Shown: positions 15,577 through 29,000 of the stretch, piece by piece
Numbering within the stretch: position 1 is the first letter of the stretch
Layout: every line of letters begins with the position of its first letter
DNA from: Methylobacter sp.
GTDB taxonomy: Bacteria > Pseudomonadota > Gammaproteobacteria > Methylococcales > Methylomonadaceae
Direction of reading: 5' to 3'
Length of the DNA stretch: 41,700 nucleotides
Assembly (NCBI RefSeq): GCF_023227905.1
Contig: NZ_JALOCF010000042.1
Coordinates: 1 to 41,700 of the forward strand
Position numbers and translations under genes: made by a program
The notes under the pieces: generated by a model
Database searches by the model: none
The model's input: only the letters and a program-made list of their open reading frames with translations
What the model was told of the DNA's origin: nothing

Positions 15577-16956
15577 CTAACGTTCTCGCCCAGCCTCATG
15601 AAACGCTCCTTGAATGGGCGACAGTAGATACTCTAATACCGTGCGCGTTCCAAGGCGAATTTCTGCCGACACATGCATACCCGGGGCTAGGAAATATGAA
15701 TGCCCTTCGACATCCAGCTTTTGATTCTTGAGTGCGATCAGTGCCTTGTACGCTAGCCCTGAACTGGAGCCATCGTTCACTATGTCCATGCTTTTCTCCT
15801 GCCCTGGCGTTTCGCTCGCATCAGCACTCACCTGCTCAACCGTTCCATCCACCATGCCATATTTTTGAAAGGTAAAGGCGCTGAATTTCAGTTTTACCGG
15901 CAGTTGCGACTGCACAAAGCCGATGTCTTCGTTGGATATCCAGACCTCCGCCTGCAACGGCTCTGCCATCGGCACCAATGTCAACAACACCGTACCGGGC
16001 GCAGTAACCGTACCGACAGTATGTGTCGCCAAATCCTTGACAATGCCTGCTTGCGAAGCCTTAAGTTCAAGCAATTCCTGACGGTGTTGCTGTTTAGCCA
16101 ATTCCTGATTCACCTTATCCAGTTGACTCGCCGTCTCCATGCGCTCGGTCTGTAATTGACGACGATAATCTGCGCTAATCTGGGTGATTTTCTTTTGCAC
16201 CTGTTGAATGGTTGCCTGGGCGCTACGGATTACAAACTCTTGGCTCTTCAAATCCTGCTCTTTCTCAATGCGTTCGCGCTGCTTGTCGGTCGCCATCAGT
16301 TTCCCAGCAAAACCTTTGAGGCTCAACTGGTTATAGGCTTCCTCCTGGTCGCGGTAATGGGGCAACACCTGTACCAGCTTGGATGTAATTTGTTCAGCCG
16401 CCGACTTATCCTGCCGGGCTTTTTCCAGCACGCTACGCTGTTCATCCAATGCGCTCTGATAGGCCAAACGGTTGGCGTTGTATTGGGCTAGTAGCTGCGC
16501 ATAGAGATCGGCCGGATCAGTCGGTTCTTGCACAAGCGGATTGCTATCCAGTTCCGCATCAATACGGCGCAACGCCAAAGCATGACGCCGAGCCTCATTA
16601 ATGAGCGTCTTGACATCCGCTTCGGACGCCACCGCATCCATGCGTAGCAGAACCTGTCCCCGTTTAACCTCCTCGCCTTCTCTAACCAGAATTTCCTTTA
16701 CTACGCCCTGTTCGGCCGGTTGGACGATCTTGATATAAGTCTGCGGCACTAGCTTGCCTTCCGCCACCGCAACAATATCCAGACGCCCGAAGATCGCCCA
16801 CAGCAACAGAATAAAAAATAGCGCCAGCAACAACCATAGAACCGAGCGGCCAAACGGCATAGGTGGCGTGAGTTGCAGGCGGGTAATGACGGACGATTCA
16901 TGTATCATTGCAAATATCTCTTCATTTTTTTCACGATGCCTATCGATTTCCGACAT
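15577..16956 (-). CDS. HlyD-family type I secretion membrane-fusion protein
   Basis: The periplasmic adaptor that links an inner-membrane ABC exporter to a TolC-type channel. It is 459 aa, normal for HlyD/LapC. The cytoplasmic tail is 1-38, the transmembrane helix about 39-58 (VLWLLLALFFILLLWAIFG) and the first half-lipoyl motif follows (VQPAEQGVVKEILVREGEEV). A long coiled-coil hairpin spans about 115-300. The second half-lipoyl is LELKASQAGIVKDLATHTVGTV, and the HlyD C-terminal beta domain ends in GMHVSAEIRLGTRTVLEYLLSP. It lies 68 bases after the giant RTX gene, so that protein is the presumed cargo. The ABC partner lies upstream and is broken; no outer-membrane channel gene is in the window. 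Confidence 0.94.
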   Translation of the reverse strand: MSEIDRHREKNEEIFAMIHESSVITRLQLTPPMPFGRSVLWLLLALFFILLLWAIFGRLDIVAVAEGKLVPQTYIKIVQPAEQGVVKEILVREGEEVKRGQVLLRMDAVASEADVKTLINEARRHALALRRIDAELDSNPLVQEPTDPADLYAQLLAQYNANRLAYQSALDEQRSVLEKARQDKSAAEQITSKLVQVLPHYRDQEEAYNQLSLKGFAGKLMATDKQRERIEKEQDLKSQEFVIRSAQATIQQVQKKITQISADYRRQLQTERMETASQLDKVNQELAKQQHRQELLELKASQAGIVKDLATHTVGTVTAPGTVLLTLVPMAEPLQAEVWISNEDIGFVQSQLPVKLKFSAFTFQKYGMVDGTVEQVSADASETPGQEKSMDIVNDGSSSGLAYKALIALKNQKLDVEGHSYFLAPGMHVSAEIRLGTRTVLEYLLSPIQGAFHEAGRER

Positions 16957-17024
16957 ACCCGTTTGCCGTTTATCGTAAAGCTCCTACTTGTCGCGTTTAA
17001 TTTTTGTGCCGGATCAATTGCCTA

Positions 17025-20000
17025 TTAACCACCCAGCCTTTCCAACCCCTCTTTAAGTCCCGAGAACCCCTTCATCTGCATGCTGTTGCCCGTACCCAAC
17101 TGAGATAGGCCTTGGTTACCGTTCGCGCCGAAAAGTACTGGCATCCTAGCGCCAGCGTGGGACTCCGCGAAGATGCCATCATCAGCGCTGGTTTGTTCCA
17201 GATGATTTTTGAGTCGATCATTCATCCTTTCCCATTCTGAGCTTGCATTCCCGGCTATGCCCTTGGATATACTCCTATTCACTTGCCGATCGATCTGACT
17301 GTCCTGTGTGATATTCCGATTTTGGGCAAAAGATGAATGCTGTTCGCTTGCGCTTTGCTGATTGAACCATGAGCGGATTCCAGCAGCCGGTGCTTGCTTG
17401 TCCTGCTCTTGTGTTTCAGTATCGGAGATATAATCCGTTATTTCATGCCTATGCGAATATGTCGGTGAATATCCCGAATAGCCATTGCCGCCTTTCGCAC
17501 CCGGTTGGCTCGGCATGGCGGCCGCGCCATCATTAAAGTTTTCATCATGACCGGCTGGAGGCGCATCTTCACCATTGCCTACACCTTCGTTGCCGTGACT
17601 AACCGATACTCGAAAAACATCCGAGGCGGAAAGACTCCCTTCAGTGCTGCCGGTAGCGGCCACTTTGTCTGTAGCCGTCATTCTTATATCCACAAAACCC
17701 ACTTCTTTCGGCGTCTTGCCCGAGAAGGTCTGAGTGGTGGCGTCGAAGCTCAACCAGGACGGCAGCTCAGAACCGTCGGCCAGCGTCGCCGTATAATCAA
17801 GCGTGTCGCCCTGATCAATGTCGGTAAAACTTCCGGTCGGCATCTGCCAAGAAAAAGATTTGTTAAACGTGAGGTTCTTATCAGCTAAGGGAGTTACCAG
17901 GATTGGGGCATCATTCGTCCCGTTCAGGAAAACGTCCAGAGTCGAGGAAACGGCAACATGCCCATCCGTTACCGTGTAGCCGAAATGATCGATCACCTGC
18001 GCAGTTCGACCCAGCGACTGCACAGCCTGAGCAGCATTGTCGGTGTCGTAGCTGTAGTTGCCGTTCGCATTAATATTTAAACTGCCGTAGCTGCCTGTTC
18101 GGATTTCGGCATCGGCCACACTCAAGACAGTGCCTTGATCAATGTCGCTGTCGTTGCCCAGAAGATTACCGGTTGCAGTGATGGCAATATCTTCTTGCAC
18201 AAAGGCTATGTCGGCAACGGCAATCGGCGCATCGTTGCTGCCGGCGATAGTGACATCGACCACGCCGGCCGCCGTAGCGCCTTTGCTATCGCTGATGGTA
18301 TAGCCGAAACTGTCGGCGAAGGTCTGTTCAGCGGCAAGCGATTGATAGCGATTGCCGATGTCCAGAACGAGGTTGCCGGTTGCGTCTTGGATAATAGCAT
18401 TGCCGTTGGCAGTAATTCCATCAAAGCCGGTCAGCGTGATCACATCACCGGCATTGGCATCGGTGTCGTTGGACAACAGGGACGCTATCGTGATGATGGT
18501 CTGTGCGTTGTCTTCGTTGGTAGCAATCGCATCGGCATTGGCGACTGGCGGGCGATTCAGAAGTGAATTGATACCCATGCTGTCCAATGACGAGGCATCA
18601 GAAAACTCGATGCGATTCACGCCTTCGGTTTGCACAAACCAGTTGCTCAGGGTAATCGAATCGTTCGTGCCGAGCACGTTGATGACCATGTTGTCGCCAT
18701 CACGCACGCCTTCCAAATTTGCTTCGGTCAGATTGCCGCCGATGTAGAGCGTATCGCTTCCCTGCATATCGAGGATGGTATCCGCGCCACCGCCTTGATT
18801 GAATACATAGCGGTCATTGCCTGAGCCGCCACTGAGGATGTTATTGCCTGCATTTCCGGTAATGACATTGTCGAGTTGATTGCCTGCGCCGTCGATATCG
18901 GCGGCATCGGTCAATACCAGATTCTCGACATTCGCACCGAGCGTGAAGCTCACGCTTGATAAGATGGTATCGGTTCCCGCGTTCAGGTTTTCACTGACTA
19001 CATCAGCCACGTTGTCCACCATGTAAATATCGTCGCCCGTACCACCCAGCAGGGTATCGGCTCCTATGCCGCCATCCAGCGTATCGTTTCCGGCATCGCC
19101 GCCCAATGTGTTGTTTCCTGAGTTCCCGATGATAACGTTATCCAATGCATTACCCGTGCCGCTGATGCCGGAAGTCCCTGTCAGAACCAGATTTTCGACA
19201 TTTGAACTTAAAACGTAGTTCACACTCGACTGCACGGAATCAAAACCTGAATCCACCGCTTCCACAATCACATCACCTACATTATCCACAATGTAAGTGT
19301 CATCTCCCGAGCCGCCTGCCATGGTATCGGCGCCGGCAGCGCCATCCAGCAGGTTGTTGCCGCTATTGCCGGTGATCGTATTGTTGAGCGCATTTCCCGT
19401 GCCGCTGAGATCGGACGTACCCGTCAGGACGAGGTTTTCCAGATTGTTGCCCAAGGTGTAGATGATGCCGGAATGCACCGTATCGGTTCCCGCATTGAGC
19501 GCTTCCGTTACGATATCGCCGGCATTATCCACCACGTAGGTATCGTCGCCGGCGCCGCCGGCCATCGTGTCCGCACCGGCTCCACCGTCGAGTATATTGG
19601 CGCCGCTGTTACCCGTAATGATGTTGTCCAGGGCATTACCGGTGCCGTTGATACTGGACGTGCCAGTCAGCGTGAGATTTTCGACGTTGTTAGAAAGCAT
19701 ATAGGTCGCAGTAGAAAACACTCTATCGTTGCCTTCGTCCACATTCTCCAAAACAATGTCCGACGTATTGCCCACATAATAAGCGTCGTTACCGCCCAGA
19801 CCGGCGAGCACATTCACACCGCTGTTAGCTGTAATCACATTGTCCAGTGCATTGCCAGTGCCGTCGATATTAGCTATGCCGGTCAGCGTGAGATTTTCGA
19901 CATTGTCGGAAAGCGCGTAAGTCGTGCTGGCTTGTACGGTATCAATACCTGCATTGGTACTTTCCACCACAACATCGTCGCTGTTGTCGACTATGTAAGT

Positions 20001-23000
20001 ATCGTTGCCTGCTCCACCCGACATTGTATCCGCGCCCAACCCGCCGTTCAGCACGTTGGCGGCGGTATTGCCGACGATGACATTATCGAGCGTATTGCCG
20101 GTGCCGTTGATCGCTGAAGTACCGGTGAGCGTAAGATTCTCGACATTGGCAGTCAGGGTGTAAGTGATGTTGGACTGCACCGTATCTACCCCGGAACCGA
20201 CCGCTTCAGTTACCACGTCGCCGACGTTATCGACGATGTAAATATCATCTCCCGCACTGCCCGCCATCGTATCCGCACCGGCCCCGCCGTCCAGCAGGTT
20301 CGCGGCGGCATTGCCGGTGATGATGTTATTTAGCGCGTTTCCGGTGCCATTGATCGCATCCGCGCCGATCAACGTGAGGTTCTCAACATTCGCACCCAAG
20401 GTATAAGTAATACTGGATTGAACAAGATCATTGCCAGAATTCGAAGCTTCCGTCACCACGTCACCGACATTGTCGACCACATAAGTGTCATTGCCTGCAC
20501 TACCCGTCATAATATCCGCGCCCAAACCGCCATCCAGTATATCGTTACCGCTATTACCGTTAAGCGTGTCGTTGCCGTCCAGCCCGGATAAAATGTTCGC
20601 GCCTGTGTTCCCGCTGATAACATTATCGAGCCCGTTGCCGGTGCCATTAATGTTGTTCGTACCGGTCAAGGTCAAGTTCTCTACATTGTCAGTCAGTGTA
20701 TAGCTGATCGATGATTGAACCAGGTCGATGCCTTCGCCGGCATTCTCGGTGACGATATCACCTGCATTCTCCACTACATAGGTATCGTTGCCCACCCCTC
20801 CCGACATAGTATCCGCGCCCGCTCCGCCATTCAGCGTATCGTTGCCTTCCAGCCCCATCAGGATATTGTTGCCGCTGTTGCCGAGAATGGTATTGCTGAG
20901 CGCGTTGCCTGTACCGTCGATATTAGCTGTACCGGTTAGGGTCAGGTTTTCGACATTGTCGGTCAGCGTATAAGTGATGCTGGACTGCACCAGATCAGTT
21001 CCTTCGTTGAACATTTCCGTAACGATGTCGCCGATGCTATCTACCACATAAGTATCATCGTTCAGTCCGCCGGACATCGCGTCTGAACCTGTACCGCCGT
21101 CCAACAGGTCGTTGCCTGCACCGCCCATCAGCGTATCATCACCCGCTCCGCCATAGAGTGAGTCGGCCCCCGCTCCGCCATCGATCACGTTCGCGGCGGC
21201 ATTCCCGATAATAATATTATTTAGCGTGTTGCCGATACCGTTAATCGCATCGACACCTGTCAATGTAAGATTCTCGACATTTGCCGTCAGGGTATAGTCG
21301 ACCGAGGATTGAACCAGATCAGTGCCCGCATTCAACGATTCCGTGACAATGTCGCCCGCATTTTCCACCACATAGGTATCGTTGCCGGCTCCGCCGGACA
21401 TACTGTCCGCGCCCAGTACTCCATTCAGAACGTTGGCGGCGGCATTACCAATAATGACGTTATCGAGCGCATTGCCGGTACCGTTGATTGTTGACCCGCC
21501 GGTCAGGGTCAGGTTTTCGACGTTACCGGTTAAGGTATAAGTAACACTGGACTGAACATTATCGATACCTTCGTCAAGATTTTCCGTGACCACATCACCG
21601 GCGTTATCCACTATATAAATATCGTTGCCCACGCCTCCCAGCATCATGTCGGCCCCTGCGCCGCCGTTTAGCGTGTCGTTTCCTTCCAGGCCGGTAAGGA
21701 CATTCGCGCCACTGTTACCGAGGATGATATTGTCCAGCACATTACCTGTGCCGTTGATTGCCGCCGTGCCGGTCAAGGTCAGGTGCTCGACGTTATCGGT
21801 GAGCGTATAGGTGATTGACGATTGAACCAGGTCAAGGCCTTCTCCCAAGTTTTCAATGATCAAATCGCCTGCATTGTCTACCGTATAAGTGTCGTCACCA
21901 ACACCGCCCAGCATGGTATCCGCACCCAAACCGCCATTCAGAGTGTCGTTGCCTGAATCGCCCTGCAACAGGTCGTTTCCTGCCTCACCGTTCAGCGTAT
22001 CGTTGCCGTCGCCGCCGATCAGCGTGTCGTCGCCCGCACCGGCGTTGAGGGTATCCGCGCCTGCGCCGCCATCCATCACGTTTGCAGCGGTATTGCCGGT
22101 GATGGTGTTATTCAACGTGTTGCCGGTACCATCGATAGCATCCACGCCGGCCAGGGTCAGGTTCTCGACGTTGTCGGTCAACTTGTAGGTGATGCTGGAT
22201 TGCACCAGATCGGTTCCGGCATTCAGGCCTTCCGTGACGACGTCGCCCACGTTGTCCACCACGTAAATATCGTTGCCCGCACCGCCAGACATTGTATCCG
22301 CGCCTGCCCCGCCGTTTAGCGTATCGTTGCCTGCATTGCCGGTGAGCGTGTCATCCCCTGCCAAACCGGAAAGGACATTATTGCCGGAATTACCGACAAT
22401 CACATTATCGAGTTCATTGCCTGTGCCGCTGATACTTGCCGCACCGGTCAGAGTCAGGTTCTCAATATTAGCGCCGAGCGTGTAAGTGATCGACGATTGG
22501 ACGGTATCGGTGCCTTCGTTTACATTTTCCGTCACCACATCGCCTACATTGTCCACCACGTAGGTGTCATCGCCGGCATTGCCTGCCATGGCATCGGCTC
22601 CTGACCCACCATCGAGCAAATCATTGCCGAGATCGCCGCTCAGGCTGTCGTTGCCCGCCATGCCGTACAGGCGGTTGTTGCCGGTATTGCCGATCAGGAT
22701 GTTGTACACTTCGTTGCCGGTGGCATCAATGTTTGCAGTACCTGTGAGCGTAAGGTTTTCGACATTGGCCGCCAATGTGTAACTTACTGAAGAAAGTACG
22801 GTATCGGTACCCGCATTGAGCGCTTCGACCGTCTTGTCGCTGGCATTGTCCACAATGTAGGTGTCGTTGCCGATGCCGCCCGCCATGGTGTCTGCACCTG
22901 CGCCGCCATCCAGTACGTTCGCACCGCTGTTGCCGGTGATGGCGTTGTTCAAAGCGTTCCCGCTGCCGTCAATCGCAGCCGTACCGGTTAGCGCGAGGTT

Positions 23001-26000
23001 TTCGATGTTGTCTGAAAGTGTATAGGTCGCTGAAGCAAATACGCTGTCCGACCCTTCGTTGAGATTCTCAACGATAACATCCGCCGTGTCGTCCACAGTG
23101 TAGGTATCGTTGCCGGTGCCCCCACTCATCGTATCGATGCCAATACCGCCGTCCAGCGTGTCATTACCCGCCATCCCGTTCAGGATATTGTCGGCACCGT
23201 TGCCGGTAAGGATATTGTCCAGCGCATTGCCGGTACCGTTGATGTCCGCCGCACCTGTCAGGGTCAGGTTTTCGATATTGTCTGACAGTATGTAGTCTGC
23301 CGACGCAAACACGCTGTCAATGCCTTCGCCTACATTTTCAACAACCGCATCGGCGCTGTTGTCCACGATGTAGGTATCGTCGCCTGCGGCGCCAGCCAAG
23401 GTATCCACGCCCATGCCGCCGTCCAATAGGTTGTTGCCGCCGGTGCCGGTGATAGTGTTATCTAGCGCATTGCCGGTTCCGTCCAGATTGTTCGTGCCGG
23501 TCAGGGTCAGGTTCTCGACGTTGTCAGTCAAGGTGTAGGTGATCGAAGATTGCACGGTGTCCATGCCGGCATCTGCATTTTCCGTTACCGCATCGCCACT
23601 GTTGTCCACGATGTAAATATCATCTCCTGTACTACCGGCCATATTATCCGCACCCGATCCGCCATCCAGGACATCATTGCCTGCACCGCCGATCAACATA
23701 TCGTTGCCTGCAAGACCGCTTAGAATATTGTTACTATCGTTGCCAATGATGACGTTGTCAGACACATTGCCTGTGCCGTTAATGGATGTGTTGCCGGTAA
23801 GCGTGAGATTTTCGAGGGTGTCGGCTAGTGTATAGGTAATCGAAGACTGAACGGTGTCCGCACCTTCGGCAAGGTTTTCCACGACGACATCGCCGATGTT
23901 GTCCACCACGTAGATGTCATTGCCCGTGCCGCCGGTCATGGCGTCTGCGCCTGTACCGCCATCCAATGTGTCATTACCCGCATCGCCGATGAGCGTATCG
24001 CTACCGGCAAGGCCGCTCAGCAGATTGTCCGCACTGTTGCCGGTGAGAGCGTTGTTCAAGGCATTACCGATCGCATTAATATTAGACGCGCCGGTCAAGG
24101 TGAGATTCTCGACGTTATCGGAGAGTGCGTAATCTGCCGAAGCAAACACGCTGTCCGTACCTTCGCCTGCCAGTTCGGTCACTGCATCGGCGGTGTTATC
24201 TATGATATAGGTATCATTGCCTGCGCCGCCTGCCAAAGCATCGACACCTGCACCGCCGTCCAGCGTGTTGTTGCCGCTGTTACCGAGGATACTGTTATCC
24301 AGCGCATTGCCTGTGCCGTTAATTGCAGTCGTGCCGGTCAAGGTAAGATTCTCGACGTTATCGGTCAATGTATAACTGATGCTGGATTTGACGCTGTCCA
24401 TGCCTTCCCAGGCATTTTCCACGACCACGTCACCCGCATTGTCCACCACATAACTATCATCGCCCGCGCCGCCGATCAGGGTGTCCGCACCTTTGCCGCC
24501 ATCCAACGTGTCATTGCCCTCCTGACCTGTGAGGATGTTGTTGCCGCTGTTGCCGATGATCGTGTTGTCCAACACGTTACCTGTGCCGTCGATGTTGGCC
24601 GGAGCCAACCCGGAGTTCAGAGCTGGATCGGTGAGGGTCAGGTTTTCTACGTTATCGGTCAGGGTGTAAGTGATGCTCGATTTGACCAAGTCAGTGCCTT
24701 CGCCGACATTTTCAATGACCAAGTCGCCTACGTTATCCACCATGTAAGTGTCGTTGCCGATGCCGCCCAGCATGACATCAGCACCCGTGCCGCCGTCAAG
24801 CGTATCGTTGCCTTCCAGAGCGGTGAGCGTGTTGCCCGCCGCATTGCCGATGATGACGTTGTCCAGCACGTTGCCCGTGCCATCAATTGAAGCCGCCTGT
24901 CCTGAGCCTGTCGAAGGGCCGGTCAGTGTCAGGTTGTCGAGGTTGTCAGCCAGTGTCCAGGTTAAGTTGCTTTTGACGGTATCTATACCCTCGCCCGCTT
25001 CTTCAATAGTCGTGTCGAGCAGATTGTCCACGATGTAAGTATCGTTACCCGTGCCGCCAACCAGTGTATCTGCGCCGATACCGCCATCCAGCGTATCGTT
25101 GCCCGCCAGTCCGGTCAGGATGTTGTCGTTGCTGTTGCCGGTGATGGCGTTGTCTAGCTCGTTGCCGGTGCCGGTCAGTGCCGTGCCTTCGGTCAGGGTG
25201 AGGTTCTCGACATTCGCGCCCAGCGTGTAGTCGAACGGGCTGATGACGGTATCGGTACCTTGGCCTGCGTATTCGGTGACCTTGTCGCCGAGATTATCGA
25301 GGAAATAGGTATCGTTACCTGCACCGCCTGCCGTGCTGTCCGCACCCACACCGCCATCAAGGATGTTGTTGCTGCTGTTGCCGATAATGACATTATCCAA
25401 TGCGTTGCCGGTGCCTGTGATTGCGCTGCCAGTGAGCACGAGGTTTTCGAGATTGTCGCCCAATATATAGTTGATGCCGGATTGCACGGTGTCAATGCCT
25501 TCGGCTGCATTTTCGGCGACCACATCACCTGCATTATCCACCACATAAGTATCGTTGCCGGTATCCCCGATCAGCGTATCGGCACCGCCCTTACCGTCCA
25601 GAGTATCGTTGCCTTCCTGCCCGGTTAGGGTATTGGCCGCATCGTTGCCTATGATGATGTTGTCCAGCACGTTGCCGGTGCCTTCCAGATTCGCCGTTCC
25701 GTTTAGGGTTAGGTTCTCAACATTGTCGGTCAGCGTATAGGAGATAGACGATTTGACTGTGTCGATGCCTTCGGCTGCATTTTCAATGACGAGGTCGCCT
25801 GTATTATCGACAACATAACTGTCATCGCCAGTGCCGCCAAGCAACGTATCTGCGCCCAATCCACCATCCAACGTATCATTACCCGCCATGCCGGTTAAGA
25901 TGTTTTTGACGCTATTGCCAGTCAGGACGTTGTTCAGTTCGTTGCCTATGCCATCCACCGCATTGGTGCCGGTCAAAGTCAGGTTTTCCAGGTTATTGCC

Positions 26001-29000
26001 GCGGGTGTAGCCAAGATCGGCTTTTACCGTATCGATACCCTGTCCAGCCTGTTCGGTGACGGTGTCCAGTGTATCCACGATGTAGGTATCGTTGCCGATT
26101 CCGCCAACCAGTGTATCCATGCCCGCTCCGCCGTCCAGAGTATCATTGCCTGCATTACCGATCAGGGTATCGTTACCACCCATGCCTTGCAGGAGGTTGT
26201 CCCCCGCATTGCCGATGATGATGTTATCCTGTTCGTTGCCGGTTCCACTGATACTGGAAGCCCCCATGAGGCGCATATTTTCGACATTTGCCGCCAGGGT
26301 ATAGCTCACCCGCGCATCGATAGTATCGTTGCCTTCCCCTTCCAGTTCTATAACAGTGTCGCCTGCGTTGTCGACGACATAAATGTCGTCCCCGATCGAT
26401 CCGCTCATGCTGTCGGCGCCGCTGCCGCCGTTGAGCCAGTCGTTGCCGTCGCTGATTAAAATATCGTCGCCCGCACCGCCCATCAGAATATCGCTGTTCG
26501 AGGTACCTATAAGGGTGTCGTTGCCGTCCGTTCCCAGTTGTAATGCATCAAGCTGTAGGGTGGCTCCGTCTGCGAAAGTTACTGTATCCAGCCTGTGGGC
26601 TCCATCGGCAAAGCTATCGAACCAGTTGGCGATGGAAATTCTGTCTTTGCCATTGATATGGGCAAAGACCAGCTTGTCGCCGTCCATAAAAATATCCAGG
26701 TCGCCGGCTCGAATGTCGGCGCCGAATTGCAATGTGTCGGTTCCGGTCTCGCCGTGCGTCTCTATGATGGTATCCACCCCATCGCCTAGATTAAAACGAT
26801 AGGTGTCGTTGCCCATCCCGCCGTAAAGGGTATCGGTGCCTACGCCGCCGCTGAGCACGTCATCGCCTGCACTGCCGAGGATCAAATCGTTACCGCCCTC
26901 ACCGTTGAGCACGGCTCCGGTCTCGGCACCGATCACCACGTCATTGCCGGAGCCGCCGTCGCCCTGTGTGTGCAGACCGGGGTAGCCGAATTCGGTGAGC
27001 GCCGCAACCAATGTAGCTGACAATACCGGGTCGGCGCTATTAGCCGCATCCCCCAGCCAGCCTCGCAATTGTTCTAGTCCATCCCAGCCTGAACCGTTAA
27101 GGCTGGTGCCCTGAATGCGCTGTAAATCCAACAGATCACGCATCGCTTCGCCGGGAGCTTGGTCGTAACGAGTCTGGAATAAGGCGTTGGTGGCGGTGAA
27201 ATCGAGGCCGATCCCTGCATCGGTGACAGTGAGGTTGATGGTATCCAGATACGGTTTGAGCCGGGTTTGCAAAAGCAGTCCGTCATAGACGGATTGGCGC
27301 AGGGATTCATAAGCGTGTTCGATAAAGCTGATTTGGGTAGCTGAGAGGGTGAGGACGAACAGGTCGCTACCGCCGGACAAGCCCCCACTGGAGGTGATCG
27401 TGGAGGATGAGTCGCTCCACGGAGCCAGGAGCGCGTTTGCCCCGGTGCGCACGCCCTGCTCCTCGACATTAACGAAGGTCATGCCGTTGAACTTTTCCAG
27501 CATGCCGAGAATTTGGGTGATATGAATCTGTTGCGCCTTCAGTGCTTCGAGCTGCGCAATCTCGGTAGCGGTAGGCATGGTGAGGCCGCCGGTCCCTGCG
27601 ACATAACCTGCGTCAAGCACATCGTATGCTTTCAGTCCCGGCACCAGGAAGAGCAGTTGGTCGTTCTGGGCAGCGGCTTTTTCGATGCTGGTCTGGAAAT
27701 CGCTGGTCGAGGCCCATTGGCTGATGAGCGCATCAACCAACGCCATCTGCCCGGCCTTGGTATCGGCGGCGGCATAGTCGGCCAGTGCGCTGCCTAAGTC
27801 GGAAGACAGACTGACCGCTTCTCTGAGATCGCGCACCATCCCGGAACCTTGCATATCGGGCAGAGTCTGAGCTTGTTCAGTGAGCGGGACGGTGTCGCTA
27901 AAACTGCGGTAAAAGGGGTTATCGGCAAGGTCGATATCGGCCATGCCGCCGGTGATCTGCCCTACGGTGCCTTCGGTGCCGTCGTCGCGGATGAAGCTGC
28001 CGAGGTCGGCAATCTGGTTGCCGTTGCCCAAACGAGTCGTGTTTTCCAATTTGGCGACATGGAACCCGGTGATAGTCAGGGATTCGAGGCTGTGCAGTTC
28101 GCCTGCGTCGGTGATGCCGTCGCTGTTGGCATCTTGCCAGACGCGCAGGTTGTCCCAATTGGCGTCACCGGCGTTGACCAGGCCGTCGCCGTTAGTATCT
28201 TCCTGCGCCAGGGCAGCGAAGCCGTCGGCGGCAGTGCCTCCTGCGTACAAGGGCGTGGAGTCGCCGAACAGTTCAGTGCCGTTGTCTATCAGCCCGTTGC
28301 CGTTACGGTCGAGCACCAGAAAGCCGTCGTCAGGCTTGATCCAGCCGGTGGCGTTGGACACGCCATCGCCGTCGTGGTCGAACAGGATGGGGTTGGCGGA
28401 GTCGATGCCGACGGTTTCGAGGCCGTCGCCATCGAGGTCGAGAGTGAGCGGGTCGCGGCGCTGGAACCAGTTGCGGGCGGCGGTGAAGACGTCGTTGACA
28501 GATTGCTGAATCTCATTAGGCAGCATAGGCGTATTCTGTCCCACCCCATTGTCTTCATACTCGTATGAATCGAACGAGGGTGCAAATGGGTCATCGCTTT
28601 TATCAGCAAGCGTGTCCCAAAAGTTGAGATCCATGTTCATGTCCATTATTTCGGGTGTGCCGGCCTCCTGTTCGGCCCAGGTTCGTAGGCGATCAGCCCC
28701 GTCCCAACCCAAGGAATAGAGCCGCTTGCCGGCATAACGGTTAAGATCGACCAGGTCGTACAATGCGTACTTGAAGTTTGATTGCCTTGCGCTTTCGAGC
28801 AGGCTGTTCATGCTGCTAAAGTCATGAATAATGCCGTCCCCCGTGACTTCAAGGCTGATGGCATCAAAATAAGATTTGAGCCTTGTCTGCGAGACTAGGC
28901 TACCATAAACCGAGTCTTTGAGGGCATTGAAATTATTGTAAAGCTGGCCGACTTGGTCTGTGGACAGATTGACGTATACTGTTCGAGAACTACCAAAGTT

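Noticed and set aside
18800..26350. Regularly spaced repeats resembling a CRISPR or satellite array
   Set aside because: The period is about 273 bp, the units are diverged and all keep one reading frame, so it is a protein repeat.
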